From: Betaproteobacteria bacterium HGW-Betaproteobacteria-12
GTDB lineage: Bacteria > Pseudomonadota > Gammaproteobacteria > Burkholderiales > Rhodocyclaceae
Direction of reading: 5' to 3'
NCBI GenBank assembly: GCA_002842345.1
Contig: PHCU01000032.1
Coordinates: forward strand, 1 to 36,888
DNA length: 36,888 nt
In this document: piece by piece, positions 28,373 to 36,816 of the stretch
How the letters are laid out: the number at the start of each line of letters is the position of its first letter
How positions within the stretch are numbered: the stretch's first letter is position 1
The notes under the pieces: generated by a model
The model's database searches: none
What the model was told of the DNA's origin: nothing
The model's input: only the letters and a program-made list of their open reading frames with translations
Translations under genes and position numbers: made by a program

Positions 28373-28740
28373 TTCACGGCATCGGCACCGACATCGTCGC
28401 CGTCGCCCGCCTGCGCGGCATGTGGGAGCGGCATGGCGAGCGGGCGCTGGAGCGGCTGCTGGCGCCGCAGGAACGTGAGGATTTTGACCGGGCAGCTGAC
28501 AAGGGCCGCTTCCTGGCCAAGCGCTTCGCGGCCAAGGAGGCCTTCGCCAAGGCCTTCGGTACCGGCGTGCGGCCGCCGGTGCTGCTGCCGGCCATTGCCG
28601 TGACGCACGACGAACTCGGCAAGCCGGCCTTCGCCTTCAACGGGTCGCTGGCCGCGGCCACGCAAGACCTGAAAGCCCACCTTTCGATCAGCGACGAGGC
28701 AGAATACGCCGTCGCCTACGTCATTCTGGAGCGCGCATGA
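28369..28740 (+). CDS. acpS: Holo-[acyl-carrier-protein] synthase
   Basis: 123 residues. Motif one, [12 protein letters not shown] with Asp8, and motif two, [20 protein letters not shown] with the conserved Glu, are the two signatures of AcpS-type phosphopantetheinyl transferases; [15 protein letters not shown] follows near the end. It transfers 4'-phosphopantetheine from CoA to Ser37 of AcpP (encoded at 15856-16092). The ATG overlaps pdxJ by four bases and the stop overlaps nagZ by four bases. Confidence 0.95.
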   Translation: MIHGIGTDIVAVARLRGMWERHGERALERLLAPQEREDFDRAADKGRFLAKRFAAKEAFAKAFGTGVRPPVLLPAIAVTHDELGKPAFAFNGSLAAATQDLKAHLSISDEAEYAVAYVILERA

Positions 28741-29744
28741 CCGCCTTGCCCCCCGGGCCGCTGATGATCGACATCGCCGGCACCGAACTGAGCGAACTCG
28801 ACCGCGAACGCCTGTGCCATCCGCTGGTCGGCGGCATCATCCTGTTCTCGCGCAACTATGCGAACTGCGCGCAGCTGACGGCGCTGACCGCCGAGATTCA
28901 CGCGCTGCGCCAACCGCCTCTGCTGATTGCCGTCGATCATGAAGGTGGGCGGGTGCAGCGTTTCCGCGACGGCTTCACGCGGCTGCCGCCGATGCGTGCG
29001 CTCGGCCAGCTGTACGACCGCGATCCGCAGGCTGCGCTGGCGGCGGCGCACGATGTCGGTTTGGTGCTGGCCGCCGAGTTGCGCGCCTGCGGCGTCGATT
29101 ACTCGTTTACGCCCGTGCTCGATCTCGACTACGGCCCGTCGCGCGTCATCGGCGACCGCGCCTTCCACCGCGATCCGGCGGTCGTCATCGCGCTGGCCGG
29201 CGCGCTCGGCGAAGGGCTGAAGGCGGGTGGCATGGGGACCTGCGGCAAGCATTTTCCCGGTCACGGCTACGTCATTCCCGACTCGCATGTCGAACTGCCA
29301 GTCGATGACCGCCAGCTGGCGGCGATGCAGGAGGACCTCGAACCCTACCGCCGTCTGCCGCTCGATGCCGTGATGGCGGCGCATGTCATTTACGAATGCG
29401 TCGATTGCAACACCGCGGTGTTTTCCCGCAAGTGGATCGATTATCTGAGAAACGAAATCGGCTTTGACGGCGTGGTGTTCACCGACGACCTGTCGATGGC
29501 CGGTGCCGGGGTGGTCGGCGACATGCTGGCACGCGTGCAGACGGCCTGGGCCGCCGGCTGCGACATGTTACTGGTGTGCAATGCGCCGGAGTCGGTGGCG
29601 CTGGTGCTTGACAACTGGCAGCCGCAGCCCGATCCGCAGCACAGCCAGCGGGTGCTGAAGTTGTTGCCGGTGCATCCGCCACCATCGCTGGATGGCTCGG
29701 GCTACCGAGCGGCTCTGGCTTCGCTCGCCATCCTGGCAAGCTAA
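28737..29744 (+). CDS. nagZ: Beta-N-acetylhexosaminidase NagZ
   Basis: 335 residues of glycoside hydrolase family 3. [20 protein letters not shown] opens it; then [29 protein letters not shown], the His-containing loop [18 protein letters not shown] and the nucleophile region [13 protein letters not shown]. NagZ removes N-acetylglucosamine from recycled murein fragments in the cytosol. The catalytic loop is [10 protein letters not shown] instead of the commoner GHGAVEADSH, but the key His and Asp remain. It overlaps acpS by four bases and ends one base before the corA ATG. Confidence 0.95.
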   Translation: MTALPPGPLMIDIAGTELSELDRERLCHPLVGGIILFSRNYANCAQLTALTAEIHALRQPPLLIAVDHEGGRVQRFRDGFTRLPPMRALGQLYDRDPQAALAAAHDVGLVLAAELRACGVDYSFTPVLDLDYGPSRVIGDRAFHRDPAVVIALAGALGEGLKAGGMGTCGKHFPGHGYVIPDSHVELPVDDRQLAAMQEDLEPYRRLPLDAVMAAHVIYECVDCNTAVFSRKWIDYLRNEIGFDGVVFTDDLSMAGAGVVGDMLARVQTAWAAGCDMLLVCNAPESVALVLDNWQPQPDPQHSQRVLKLLPVHPPPSLDGSGYRAALASLAILAS

Positions 29745-29745
29745 T

Positions 29746-30843
29746 ATGGCCAAACATCTTTCGCCGAAGCCGCGCCTCAAGAAAGCCTCGCCGAAGCGCT
29801 CGGGCAAGGCGGGCTTGCCCGCAGGGGCGCTGGTTCATCTCGGCGAGAAGAAGATCGAGCGGGCGGCGATCACCCTGATCGCCTACGACGGGACGGCGGT
29901 CGAAGAAACCCGTTTCGCGGATCTGGCGGCCTGTCAGGCCTGGACGCCGGGACGCGAAAAGCTCTGGCTCAATGTGCATGGCCTGCACGAACCGGAGGTG
30001 TTGCAGGAAATCGGCCGCCGCTTCCAGCTCCATCCGCTAGTCCTGGAAGACATCCTCAATACCGACCAGCGCCCGAAAGTCGATGACTACGGCAACTACC
30101 TGTATCTGGTCGCCCGCGTCTTCGACTACGATCCGGCGAGCCTGGCGGTGAGCAGTGAGCAGGTCAGTTTCGTGATCGGCGAGAACTTCGTGCTGAGCTT
30201 TCAGGAACGGCCGACCGGCAACTTCGACCCGGTGCGCGAGTGGCTGCGTTCGGATCGTGGCCGCATCCGTCAGCTGGGCACGGATTATCTCGCCTATGCG
30301 CTGCTCGATCTGGTGGTCGACCGCTATTTCACCATTCTCGAGCAGATCGGCGACCGGGCCGAGGAACTCGAGGAAGAACTAATGCGCGATCCCGGCACCG
30401 CGCAACTGGAGACCCTGCACCAACTCAAGCGCGAGACGCTCAATCTGCGCCGGGCCATCTGGCCGCTGCGCGAGGTGGTCAATTCGCTGGTGCGCAACGA
30501 GCAGCGTTTCTTCAAGCCCGATACCCTGCTCTACCTGCGTGACATTTACGACCACACGGTGCATCTGATCGAGTCGCTGGAGGCCATCCGCGATCTGATC
30601 GCCGGCATGCTCGACATCTACCTTTCGTCAATCAGCAACCGGGTCAACAAGGAAGTCCGGGCCTTGACCGTGATCGCCCTGGTCTTCATGCCAACGACCT
30701 TGATCTCCGGCATTTTCGGCATGAACTTCAAGGTCATGCCGCTGCTCGACGATGCCAGCGGTTTTATCTACGCGATCATGCTGATGCTCGGCGTGGCGAC
30801 GACGCTGGGGCTGATTTTCTGGCGCCGGCGCTGGCTGGGCTAG
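29746..30843 (+). CDS. corA: CorA family magnesium/cobalt transporter
   Basis: 365 residues. A long soluble N-terminal domain (LHEPEVLQEIGRRFQLHPLVLEDILN, DDYGNYLYLVARVF, then the helical LRDIYDHTVHLIESLEAIRDL) ends in two membrane helices. The first (ALTVIALVFMPTTLISGIFG) closes with the family's GMN motif at IFGMNFKVMP; the second is FIYAIMLMLGVATTLGLIFW. CorA forms pentameric Mg2+/Co2+ channels in the inner membrane. The ATG at 29746 follows the nagZ stop by one base. The basic N-terminal stretch (KPRLKKASPKRSGKAG) is an extension not needed by the family. The gene converges on argC. Confidence 0.93.
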   Translation: MAKHLSPKPRLKKASPKRSGKAGLPAGALVHLGEKKIERAAITLIAYDGTAVEETRFADLAACQAWTPGREKLWLNVHGLHEPEVLQEIGRRFQLHPLVLEDILNTDQRPKVDDYGNYLYLVARVFDYDPASLAVSSEQVSFVIGENFVLSFQERPTGNFDPVREWLRSDRGRIRQLGTDYLAYALLDLVVDRYFTILEQIGDRAEELEEELMRDPGTAQLETLHQLKRETLNLRRAIWPLREVVNSLVRNEQRFFKPDTLLYLRDIYDHTVHLIESLEAIRDLIAGMLDIYLSSISNRVNKEVRALTVIALVFMPTTLISGIFGMNFKVMPLLDDASGFIYAIMLMLGVATTLGLIFWRRRWLG

Positions 30844-30848
30844 AGCGC

Positions 30849-30871
30849 AAAAACCCGCCAGATGGCGGGTT
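30849..30871 (-). terminator. Terminator between convergent corA and argC
   Basis: AACCCGCC (30852-30859) and GGCGGGTT (30864-30871) enclose AGAT. On the minus strand the stem is followed by a T5 tract (30853-30849), which makes it the argC terminator. Read on the plus strand it has only two T and would work weakly for corA. Confidence 0.75.
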
Positions 30872-30896
30872 CTCAGCTGCTCTTGGGTGCTGGCGT

Positions 30897-31835
30897 TCAG
30901 ATCAGCCCGAGGCTTTCCTCAACGCCCAGATGCACATTCATCGCCTGTACGGCAGCACCGGAAGCGCCCTTGCCGAGATTGTCCAGGCGGCCGACGAGCA
31001 GCATGCGCTCGTCGTTGCCGAAGACGAACAGGTCGACCCGGTTGCTGTCGTTGCTCGCTTCGACATTGAAGAAACCACCATCGGTATTTGCCTCTAGATC
31101 GACCGGCGCGACGCGGATAAAGGCTTCACCGGCATAGTAGTCGGCGAGGATCTTCTGCACATCGGCCGGCGTCGCCTTGCGGCTGAACTGCTGCGGATGC
31201 AGATAGGCGGTGACGGCCAAGCCCTTGTAGAACGGCCCGACGATCGGCTGGAAGATCGGCGCCACGGTCAGGCCAGTGTAGGCCTGCATTTCCGGCAGGT
31301 GCTTGTGGGCCAGGGCCAGCGAGTAGGGACGCGGGGCATCGATGCGCTCGGGACTCTGGTAATGGGCGATCATCGATTTGCCGCCACCGGAATAGCCGGT
31401 AATCGAATTGGCGGCGATCTGAGTAGCGGCCGGCAGCAGCCCGGCGGCGACCAGCGGGCGCAGGGCCAGGATGAAGGCCGAGGCGTGGCAGCCGGGATTG
31501 GCGATGCGCTTGCTGGCGCGGATCTTCGCGCGCTGCTCCGGGCCCAGTTCCGGCAGGCCGAAGGTCCAGGCTGGATTGACGCGGTGCGCGGTCGAGGCGT
31601 CGATAATGCAGGTATCCGGATTATCGACCAGCGTCACCGATTCCTTGGCGGCATCGTCCGGCAGGCACAGGAAAGTGATGTCGGAGGCGTTGATCAGGCG
31701 CTTGCGCTCGGCCAGATCCTTGCGCTTATCGGATTCGATCTTGAGCAGTTCGATATCGGCGCGCTTGGCCAGGTATTCGTTGATCTGCAGGCCGGTGGTG
31801 CCTTCCTGGCCGTCGACAAAGACTTTGTAGGTCAT
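30897..31835 (-). CDS. argC: N-acetyl-gamma-glutamyl-phosphate reductase (type 2)
   Basis: 312 residues, the short type-2 form found in alpha- and betaproteobacteria rather than the 334-residue enterobacterial enzyme. [20 protein letters not shown] opens the NADP-binding domain; the catalytic cysteine is in [25 protein letters not shown] and the C-terminal [27 protein letters not shown] fit. The enzyme carries out the third step of arginine synthesis. ATG 31835 is chosen because conserved sequence begins there; the longer reading to 31889 crosses an inverted repeat. The ribosome site is weak. It lies downstream of efp on the same strand, but a terminator separates them. Confidence 0.94.
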   Translation of the reverse strand: MTYKVFVDGQEGTTGLQINEYLAKRADIELLKIESDKRKDLAERKRLINASDITFLCLPDDAAKESVTLVDNPDTCIIDASTAHRVNPAWTFGLPELGPEQRAKIRASKRIANPGCHASAFILALRPLVAAGLLPAATQIAANSITGYSGGGKSMIAHYQSPERIDAPRPYSLALAHKHLPEMQAYTGLTVAPIFQPIVGPFYKGLAVTAYLHPQQFSRKATPADVQKILADYYAGEAFIRVAPVDLEANTDGGFFNVEASNDSNRVDLFVFGNDERMLLVGRLDNLGKGASGAAVQAMNVHLGVEESLGLI

Positions 31836-31924
31836 GGGAAATCCGCGGAAACTGGGTTTGGGGAAAGCTGAATTCTGGCAGAAAAGCATGTCGCTTTGGC
31901 GACAATGCCGCCCGGAAAGCGAAA

Positions 31925-31944
31925 CGGGCAGCCGAAGCTGCCCG
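31925..31944 (-). terminator. Terminator behind efp
   Basis: CGGGCAGC (31925-31932) and GCTGCCCG (31937-31944) are perfect complements with a CGAA loop, which on the minus strand is the stable TTCG tetraloop. The minus strand continues TTTCGCTTT, a moderate T tract. It lies 25 bases downstream of the efp stop. Confidence 0.6.
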
Positions 31945-31968
31945 CGGGTCTTGCAGCAAGAAGCCGGC

Positions 31969-32537
31969 TTACTTGACGCGGTTCTTGTATTCGTCGGTAC
32001 GGGTGTCGATTTCGATCTTGTCGCCGATGGCGACGAAGGCCGGAACTGGCAGTTCGAAACCGGTGGCCAGCTTGGCCGGCTTCATGACCTTGCCTGAGGT
32101 GTCGCCCTTGACGGCCGGCTCGGTGTAGACCACTTCGCGCACCACGCTGTTCGGCAGTTCGACCGAGATGGCCTTACCGTTGTAGAAAACGACTTCGCAA
32201 GCGAGGCCATCTTCAAGGTACTTGAGGGCGTCGACCATGTTCTCGGCTTCCACCTCGAACTGGTTGTATTCGGCGTCCATGAACACGTACATCGGGTCAG
32301 CGAAGTAGGAGTAGCTCACTTCCTTCTTGTCGAGCACGATCTGTTCGAACTTGTCGTCGGCCTTGTAAACCGCTTCCGATGCAGCACCGGACAGCAGGTT
32401 CTTGAGCTTCATCTTGACGACGGCGGCGTTGCGGCCGGACTTGTTGTACTCGGTCTTCTGGACGACGAGCGGGTCGGCACCAACCCGGCACCAACCATAA
32501 TGACGTTGCCGGAGCGGAGTTCCATTGCGGTCTTCAT
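31969..32537 (-). pseudogene. efp: Elongation factor P gene, frameshifted by an 11-bp tandem duplication
   Basis: Taking out one copy of an exact 11-bp tandem repeat (32475-32496) restores an uninterrupted 185-residue EF-P of normal length. It would start [20 protein letters not shown] and carry KSGRNAAVV with Arg32, then continue into [20 protein letters not shown] and EYKNRVK at the end. As given, the frame shifts after codon 17, runs 42 codons and stops at TGA 32411-32409. That stop overlaps an internal ATG (32412) from which the remaining 147 residues, without most of domain I and without Arg32, could be translated. EF-P relieves ribosome stalling at proline runs. The upstream earP is intact. 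The break could be real or a sequencing/assembly error. Confidence 0.85.
32475..32496 (-). repeat. Exact 11-bp tandem duplication inside efp
   Basis: CGGCACCAACC occurs at 32475-32485 and again at 32486-32496 with no difference (GGTTGGTGCCG twice on the coding strand). It adds 11 bases to the efp reading frame and causes its frameshift. Confidence 0.97.
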
Positions 32538-32580
32538 TCGGGATTCTCTAAGCTAAGATCGGAAAAAGAAAAACGTTAAA

Positions 32581-33657
32581 TTATACCTTGGCGGCGGCAA
32601 AGTTGACGAGGGCTGTTGTCAGGTCGGTTTGTCCGGCCAGGTGCCGGGCCCATTGGGCATTGTGGCGGGCGATTTCCTGGTGGCGCGCAACGAAAGTCGG
32701 CCAAAGGGCGGCGATATCGTGGCCGCTGTTCCAGGCCGTGAACAGGCCGCGCATGGTGGTGGCTAGTTCGCCGTCCATGGCAGCGCAATAGCGATCCAGG
32801 AAGGCCTCCAGCTTGACGTGATGAGCCGCGTCGTCCTGTGGGTAAATCTGCCAGACGAAGGGTCGGCCGGCCCACTGGGCGCGGATGAAGGAATCCTCGC
32901 CGCGGACGAAGTTGATGGCACAGCGGCGCAGCAACGCGTCGTAGTCATCCAGCGGCAGGAAGGCGATTGGCGCGATGCGGGCGGCACCGAGTTGCCAGGG
33001 GCCGGCGCCGCCCAGGACGGTGGTCACGGCAGTCAGCGGCTTGCCCGGCGGGACATGACAGACGCTAGGCTGCCGCGTGGCGGCGAGGGCCGCGAGCAGG
33101 CTGGCGACCGGCGCCGTGTCGTAGCAGAACAGGCTGATTTCCAACGGATCAGGTTCGTTATGCGGCGCGGGCAGGGGCAGGCCGGTTTCGCGCAGCAGGC
33201 CGCCGGTGGCCGGTGAAAAGCCCGGAAAAAAGAAATGCTTGACCAGCGGCAGGGAAGGGTGAGGCGATGCCAGGCCGTGACAGCTCTCCGCCCACGGCTC
33301 GGCGGTCAGGTATTCGAGGTTGATCCAGCGTGGCTTCGGCGTCGTTGCCGCCATTGCCGCAATGTAGGGCGATGGCAGTTCGCAGGCGAAGGCTTCGATG
33401 ACGACCGCGCCAACGCGATCGACCGTGAAGTTTTCCGTCCAGCGACGAATTTCGACGCCCTGGACGTGCTGCGTCGGCAAGTTGGCGTCACAGTCCGGGC
33501 AGATCGGCACCAGGCTGGCCAGGTCGTCCACCCACAGCCGGACGGCCTTGCCGTGCTCGCGTGCCAGTTGCCGGGCGAGGCGCCAGCAGACGCCGATGTC
33601 GCCGTAATTGTCGACGACGCGGCAGAAGAGGTCCCAATGAAGCTGCATGGCCGGCAT
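32581..33657 (-). CDS. earP: EF-P arginine rhamnosyltransferase EarP
   Basis: 358 residues from ATG 33657 (a second ATG at 33648 is possible). The DUF2331/EarP signature WDLFCRVVDNYGDIGVCWRL carries the two aspartates needed for activity, and the C-terminal half has FVRGEDSFIRAQWAGRPF with the catalytic Glu and FVWQIYPQDDAAHH, the binding region for the dTDP-rhamnose donor. EarP attaches rhamnose to Arg32 of EF-P in the cytosol. It lies directly upstream of efp on the same strand, with 43 bases between. The enzyme seems complete, while its substrate gene is broken. The rhamnose-synthesis genes are not in this window. Confidence 0.93.
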   Translation of the reverse strand: MPAMQLHWDLFCRVVDNYGDIGVCWRLARQLAREHGKAVRLWVDDLASLVPICPDCDANLPTQHVQGVEIRRWTENFTVDRVGAVVIEAFACELPSPYIAAMAATTPKPRWINLEYLTAEPWAESCHGLASPHPSLPLVKHFFFPGFSPATGGLLRETGLPLPAPHNEPDPLEISLFCYDTAPVASLLAALAATRQPSVCHVPPGKPLTAVTTVLGGAGPWQLGAARIAPIAFLPLDDYDALLRRCAINFVRGEDSFIRAQWAGRPFVWQIYPQDDAAHHVKLEAFLDRYCAAMDGELATTMRGLFTAWNSGHDIAALWPTFVARHQEIARHNAQWARHLAGQTDLTTALVNFAAAKV

Positions 33658-33673
33658 GTTAACATCCCGCCCC

Positions 33674-34333
33674 ATGTCCGCACCTGACCCCCTCTTTCAA
33701 GACCCGCTCGGCTGCACGGCTTGCCCGCGCTTGGCCGAGCATCTGGCGGCGATCCGCCGCCGTGATCCCGACTGGCACGCCTTGCCGGTCCCGGCCTTCG
33801 GTTCGCTCGAGGCCGAACTGCTGGTGCTCGGGCTCGGTCCGGGCGAGCGCGGCGCCAACCGCACCGGTCGGCCGTTCACCGGCGACGTGGCCGGCGAACT
33901 GCTCTATCCGGCGCTACATCGCTTCGGCTTCGCCACCGCCGCCGCGGCGCTCGGCCCCGATGACTGGGCCAATCCGGCCATGCGTCTGGATAACTGTCGG
34001 ATCACCAATGCCGTGCGCTGCCTGCCGCCAGCCAACAAGCCGACGACCGCCGAGATCCGCCAGTGCAACGGCCACCTCAAGGCCGAGCTGGCGGCCATGG
34101 GGCGGTTGAAAGTGATCGTCGCCCTCGGCACCGTCGCCCACCAGGCGCTGTTGTGGGGCTACGGGCTGAAGCCGGCCCATTTCAAGTTCGCCCACAACGT
34201 TCGCCACGATCTGCCGGATGGCCGCATCCTGATCGACAGCTATCACTGCAGCGGCTACAACTGGCGCACCGGCCGGCTGTCGCGGGAAAGTTTCGAAGCG
34301 GTCTTCGCCGGCGTCAAAGAACTGCTCGGCTGA
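33674..34333 (+). CDS. Uracil-DNA glycosylase, family 5 (UDGb-like)
   Basis: 219 residues. The active-site loop GLGPGERGANRTGRPFTGD is the family-5 form (the usual GLAPGAHGANRTGRPF). Cysteines likely to hold an iron-sulfur cluster are at LGCTACPRL and AVRCLPPANKP, and SYHCSGYNWRTGRLS is the C-terminal motif. Such enzymes remove uracil and some deaminated bases from DNA. ATG 33674 is 16 bases from the divergent earP start and lacks a visible ribosome site; GTG 33647 would overlap earP. It is followed after 15 bases by uvrC, so a repair-gene operon is possible. Confidence 0.88.
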   Translation: MSAPDPLFQDPLGCTACPRLAEHLAAIRRRDPDWHALPVPAFGSLEAELLVLGLGPGERGANRTGRPFTGDVAGELLYPALHRFGFATAAAALGPDDWANPAMRLDNCRITNAVRCLPPANKPTTAEIRQCNGHLKAELAAMGRLKVIVALGTVAHQALLWGYGLKPAHFKFAHNVRHDLPDGRILIDSYHCSGYNWRTGRLSRESFEAVFAGVKELLG

Positions 34334-34348
34334 CAACGGCGTTCGTCC

Positions 34349-36178
34349 ATGGCCTTTGATGCCAAGTCCTTTCTGGCGACGCTGACCGAGCTGCCCGGTG
34401 TCTATCGCATGCTCGGTGCGGACGGCGCCGTGCTCTACGTCGGCAAGGCCAAGAACCTGAAGAAGCGGGTGGCCTCCTACTTCCGCGACAATCTCTCCAG
34501 CCCGCGCATCGCGCACATGGTCAGCCAGATCGCCGCCATCGAGACGACGGCGACGCGCACCGAGGCCGAGGCGCTGCTGCTGGAAAACAACCTGATCAAG
34601 TCGCTGGCGCCGCGCTACAACATCCTGTTTCGCGACGACAAGTCCTATCCCTACATCGTGCTCAGCCGCGGCCAGTATCCGCGCCTCGGCTTCTATCGCG
34701 GCAACCCGGATCGCAAGGCCGACTACTACGGGCCGTTCCCGTCGAGCTGGGCGGTGCGCGACAGCATCCAGCTGCTGCAGAAGATGTTCCGTCTGCGCAC
34801 CTGCGAGGACAGCGTCTTCGCCAACCGCTCGCGGCCCTGTCTGCTGTACCAGATCAAGCGCTGCAGCGGTCCCTGCGTCGATTTCATCGCACCGGAGGAT
34901 TACGCCGCCGACGTGCAGCTGGCGGCGATGTTCCTGTCCGGCAAGCAGCAGGAAGTCACGCGGCGCCTAAACCAGTCGATGGAAGAGGCCTCGGCGCGGC
35001 TGGCCTTCGAGCAGGCCACCATCTACCGCGACCAGATCCAGTCGCTGCATCAGGTGCAGGAAAAGCAGTTCGTTTCCAGCAGCAAGGGCGAGGATGTCGA
35101 TATCGTCGTCGCCGTGAAGGAGGGGGGGCAACTGTGCGTCAATCTGGCCATGGTGCGCGGCGGCCGCCATCTCGGCGACCGGCCGTTTTTCCCGAGCAAT
35201 GCCGGCGAATCGACGGCGTCCGATGCGACGGCGGCCTTCCTCCGTCAGCACTACGCCGTCCATCCGGCGCCGGCGCGGCTGCTGGTCTCGCCCTTGCCGA
35301 ACGAGGAAGAGGAAGCCGATAGCGCCGCGACGCTGGCCGAACTGGCCGGGCGTCCGGTGCCGATCCAGGAGGCGCGCAGCCTGACGCAGAAAGCCTGGGT
35401 CGAGATGGCTGTGCAGAACGCCCGGCTGGCCATCCTCGCCCGTAACCAGGCGACGGCGCAGCAGGAACAGCGCCTGGCCGCGCTGCAGGAAGCGCTGCAG
35501 CTGGCCGAGCCGATCAACCGCATCGAGTGCTTCGACATCAGCCACACCATGGGCGAGAAGGCCGTCGCTTCCTGTGTGGTGTACGACGGCAACAAGATGA
35601 AGAAGAGCGACTACCGCCGCTTTAATATCCGCGACATCACGCCCGGCGACGACTATGCGGCGATGCGCCAGGCGGTGACCCGGCGCTACGACGGCATCGC
35701 GCATGGGGCCGAAGCGGGCGAGGGCGTGGCCCCCGACCTGATCCTGATCGACGGCGGCAAGGGGCAGGTGGCCTCGGCCTGGGCGGCGCTGGCCGATCTC
35801 GGTCTGACCCATCTGGCCATGGTCGGCGTCGCCAAGGGCGAGGAGCGCAAGCCGGGCCTGGAAAGCCTGATCTTTCCCGAGGCCGCTGGTCGGCCGCCGC
35901 TCAACCTGCCGTCCGACCATCCGGCCCTGCACCTGATCCAGGAAGTGCGCGACGAGGCGCACCGTTTCGCCATCACCGGCCACCGGGCGCAACGCGGCAA
36001 GGCGCGCAAGACGTCGACGCTGGAAAGCCTGCCCGGTGTCGGTCCGGCCCGGCGCAAGGCGCTGGTTGCCCGCTTCGGCGGCATCGCCGGAGTGCTGGCG
36101 GCGACGCCGGAGCAACTCGCCGAGGTGCCCGGCATCAGCCGCGAGATGGCCGAGAAGATTCATTCCGCTTTACACTGA
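34349..36178 (+). CDS. uvrC: Excinuclease ABC subunit C
   Basis: 609 residues, normal length. The GIY-YIG nuclease domain begins LPGVYRMLGADGAVLYVGKA with KNLKKRVASYF. A UVR motif lies near 205-240. The C-terminal RNase-H-like nuclease is shown by ECFDISHTMGEKAVASCVVY and LILIDGGKGQVASA. A double helix-hairpin-helix ends it (LESLPGVGPARRKALVARFGG, EVPGISREMAEKI). UvrC makes both incisions around DNA lesions with UvrB. No clear Shine-Dalgarno sequence is seen before ATG 34349. pgsA follows after 6 bases. Confidence 0.97.
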   Translation: MAFDAKSFLATLTELPGVYRMLGADGAVLYVGKAKNLKKRVASYFRDNLSSPRIAHMVSQIAAIETTATRTEAEALLLENNLIKSLAPRYNILFRDDKSYPYIVLSRGQYPRLGFYRGNPDRKADYYGPFPSSWAVRDSIQLLQKMFRLRTCEDSVFANRSRPCLLYQIKRCSGPCVDFIAPEDYAADVQLAAMFLSGKQQEVTRRLNQSMEEASARLAFEQATIYRDQIQSLHQVQEKQFVSSSKGEDVDIVVAVKEGGQLCVNLAMVRGGRHLGDRPFFPSNAGESTASDATAAFLRQHYAVHPAPARLLVSPLPNEEEEADSAATLAELAGRPVPIQEARSLTQKAWVEMAVQNARLAILARNQATAQQEQRLAALQEALQLAEPINRIECFDISHTMGEKAVASCVVYDGNKMKKSDYRRFNIRDITPGDDYAAMRQAVTRRYDGIAHGAEAGEGVAPDLILIDGGKGQVASAWAALADLGLTHLAMVGVAKGEERKPGLESLIFPEAAGRPPLNLPSDHPALHLIQEVRDEAHRFAITGHRAQRGKARKTSTLESLPGVGPARRKALVARFGGIAGVLAATPEQLAEVPGISREMAEKIHSALH

Positions 36179-36184
36179 CGGCCT

Positions 36185-36766
36185 ATGCCTTTCAATCTGC
36201 CCATCCTGCTGACCTGGCTGCGCATCGTCGCCATCCCGCTGCTGATCGCGCTCTATTTCCTGCCGGCAGCCTGGGCCACCCAGTACGAGCGCGACCTGTT
36301 CGCCACCCTGATCTTCATCGCTGCTGCCCTTACCGACTGGGCTGACGGCTACTTGGCCCGCAAGCTCGACCAGACTTCAGCCTTCGGCGCCTTTCTCGAT
36401 CCGGTTGCCGACAAGCTGATGGTTGCCGCCGCGCTGCTCGTGCTGGTCCAGCTAGGCCGGACCGACGCCATCGTGGCGATGATCATCATCGGCCGGGAGA
36501 TCACCATTTCGGCGCTGCGCGAATGGATGGCCAAGATTGGCGCGGCCAAGAGCGTCGCCGTGTCGATGCTCGGCAAGGTCAAGACGGCCGCGCAGATGGC
36601 AGCCATTCCGCTGTTGCTGTATCACGTGCCGCTGTTCGGCATCGATGTTCGGGAAGTAGGCAATTGGCTGATCTGGATCGCCGCCTTGCTGACGCTGTGG
36701 TCGATGGGTTACTACCTGCGCATGGCATGGCCGGAAATCGCCAAACGTACAGCAGATAAGGCTTAG
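36185..36766 (+). CDS. pgsA: CDP-diacylglycerol-glycerol-3-phosphate 3-phosphatidyltransferase
   Basis: 193 residues with four to five membrane helices. The CDP-alcohol phosphotransferase signature is at about 55-80: DWADGYLARKLDQTSAFGA then FLDPVADKL, with the acidic residues at the usual spacing. The enzyme makes phosphatidylglycerol phosphate in the inner membrane. The gene starts 6 bases after uvrC, the common uvrC-pgsA pairing. A consensus tRNA promoter begins 7 bases after its stop codon. Confidence 0.96.
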   Translation: MPFNLPILLTWLRIVAIPLLIALYFLPAAWATQYERDLFATLIFIAAALTDWADGYLARKLDQTSAFGAFLDPVADKLMVAAALLVLVQLGRTDAIVAMIIIGREITISALREWMAKIGAAKSVAVSMLGKVKTAAQMAAIPLLLYHVPLFGIDVREVGNWLIWIAALLTLWSMGYYLRMAWPEIAKRTADKA

Positions 36767-36772
36767 AGGGGG

Positions 36773-36800
36773 TTGACATCGATTTCGGAGCGTCTATAAT
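36773..36800 (+). promoter_or_regulatory. Consensus sigma70 promoter of tRNA-Gly
   Basis: Perfect TTGACA (36773-36778) and perfect TATAAT (36795-36800) are 16 bases apart. The GC-rich GCGCGCTC directly after the -10 is the discriminator type found in stringently controlled stable-RNA promoters. The tRNA starts 16 bases after the -10. Confidence 0.9.
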
Positions 36801-36816
36801 GCGCGCTCTGTTTGAC

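Noticed and set aside
32409..32537. Programmed frameshift in efp
   Set aside because: The shift coincides with an exact tandem duplication, and there is no slippery sequence or stimulatory structure; mutation or sequencing error is simpler.
34967..36163. 398-residue minus-strand open frame over uvrC
   Set aside because: Shadow of uvrC; no domain, no ribosome site.
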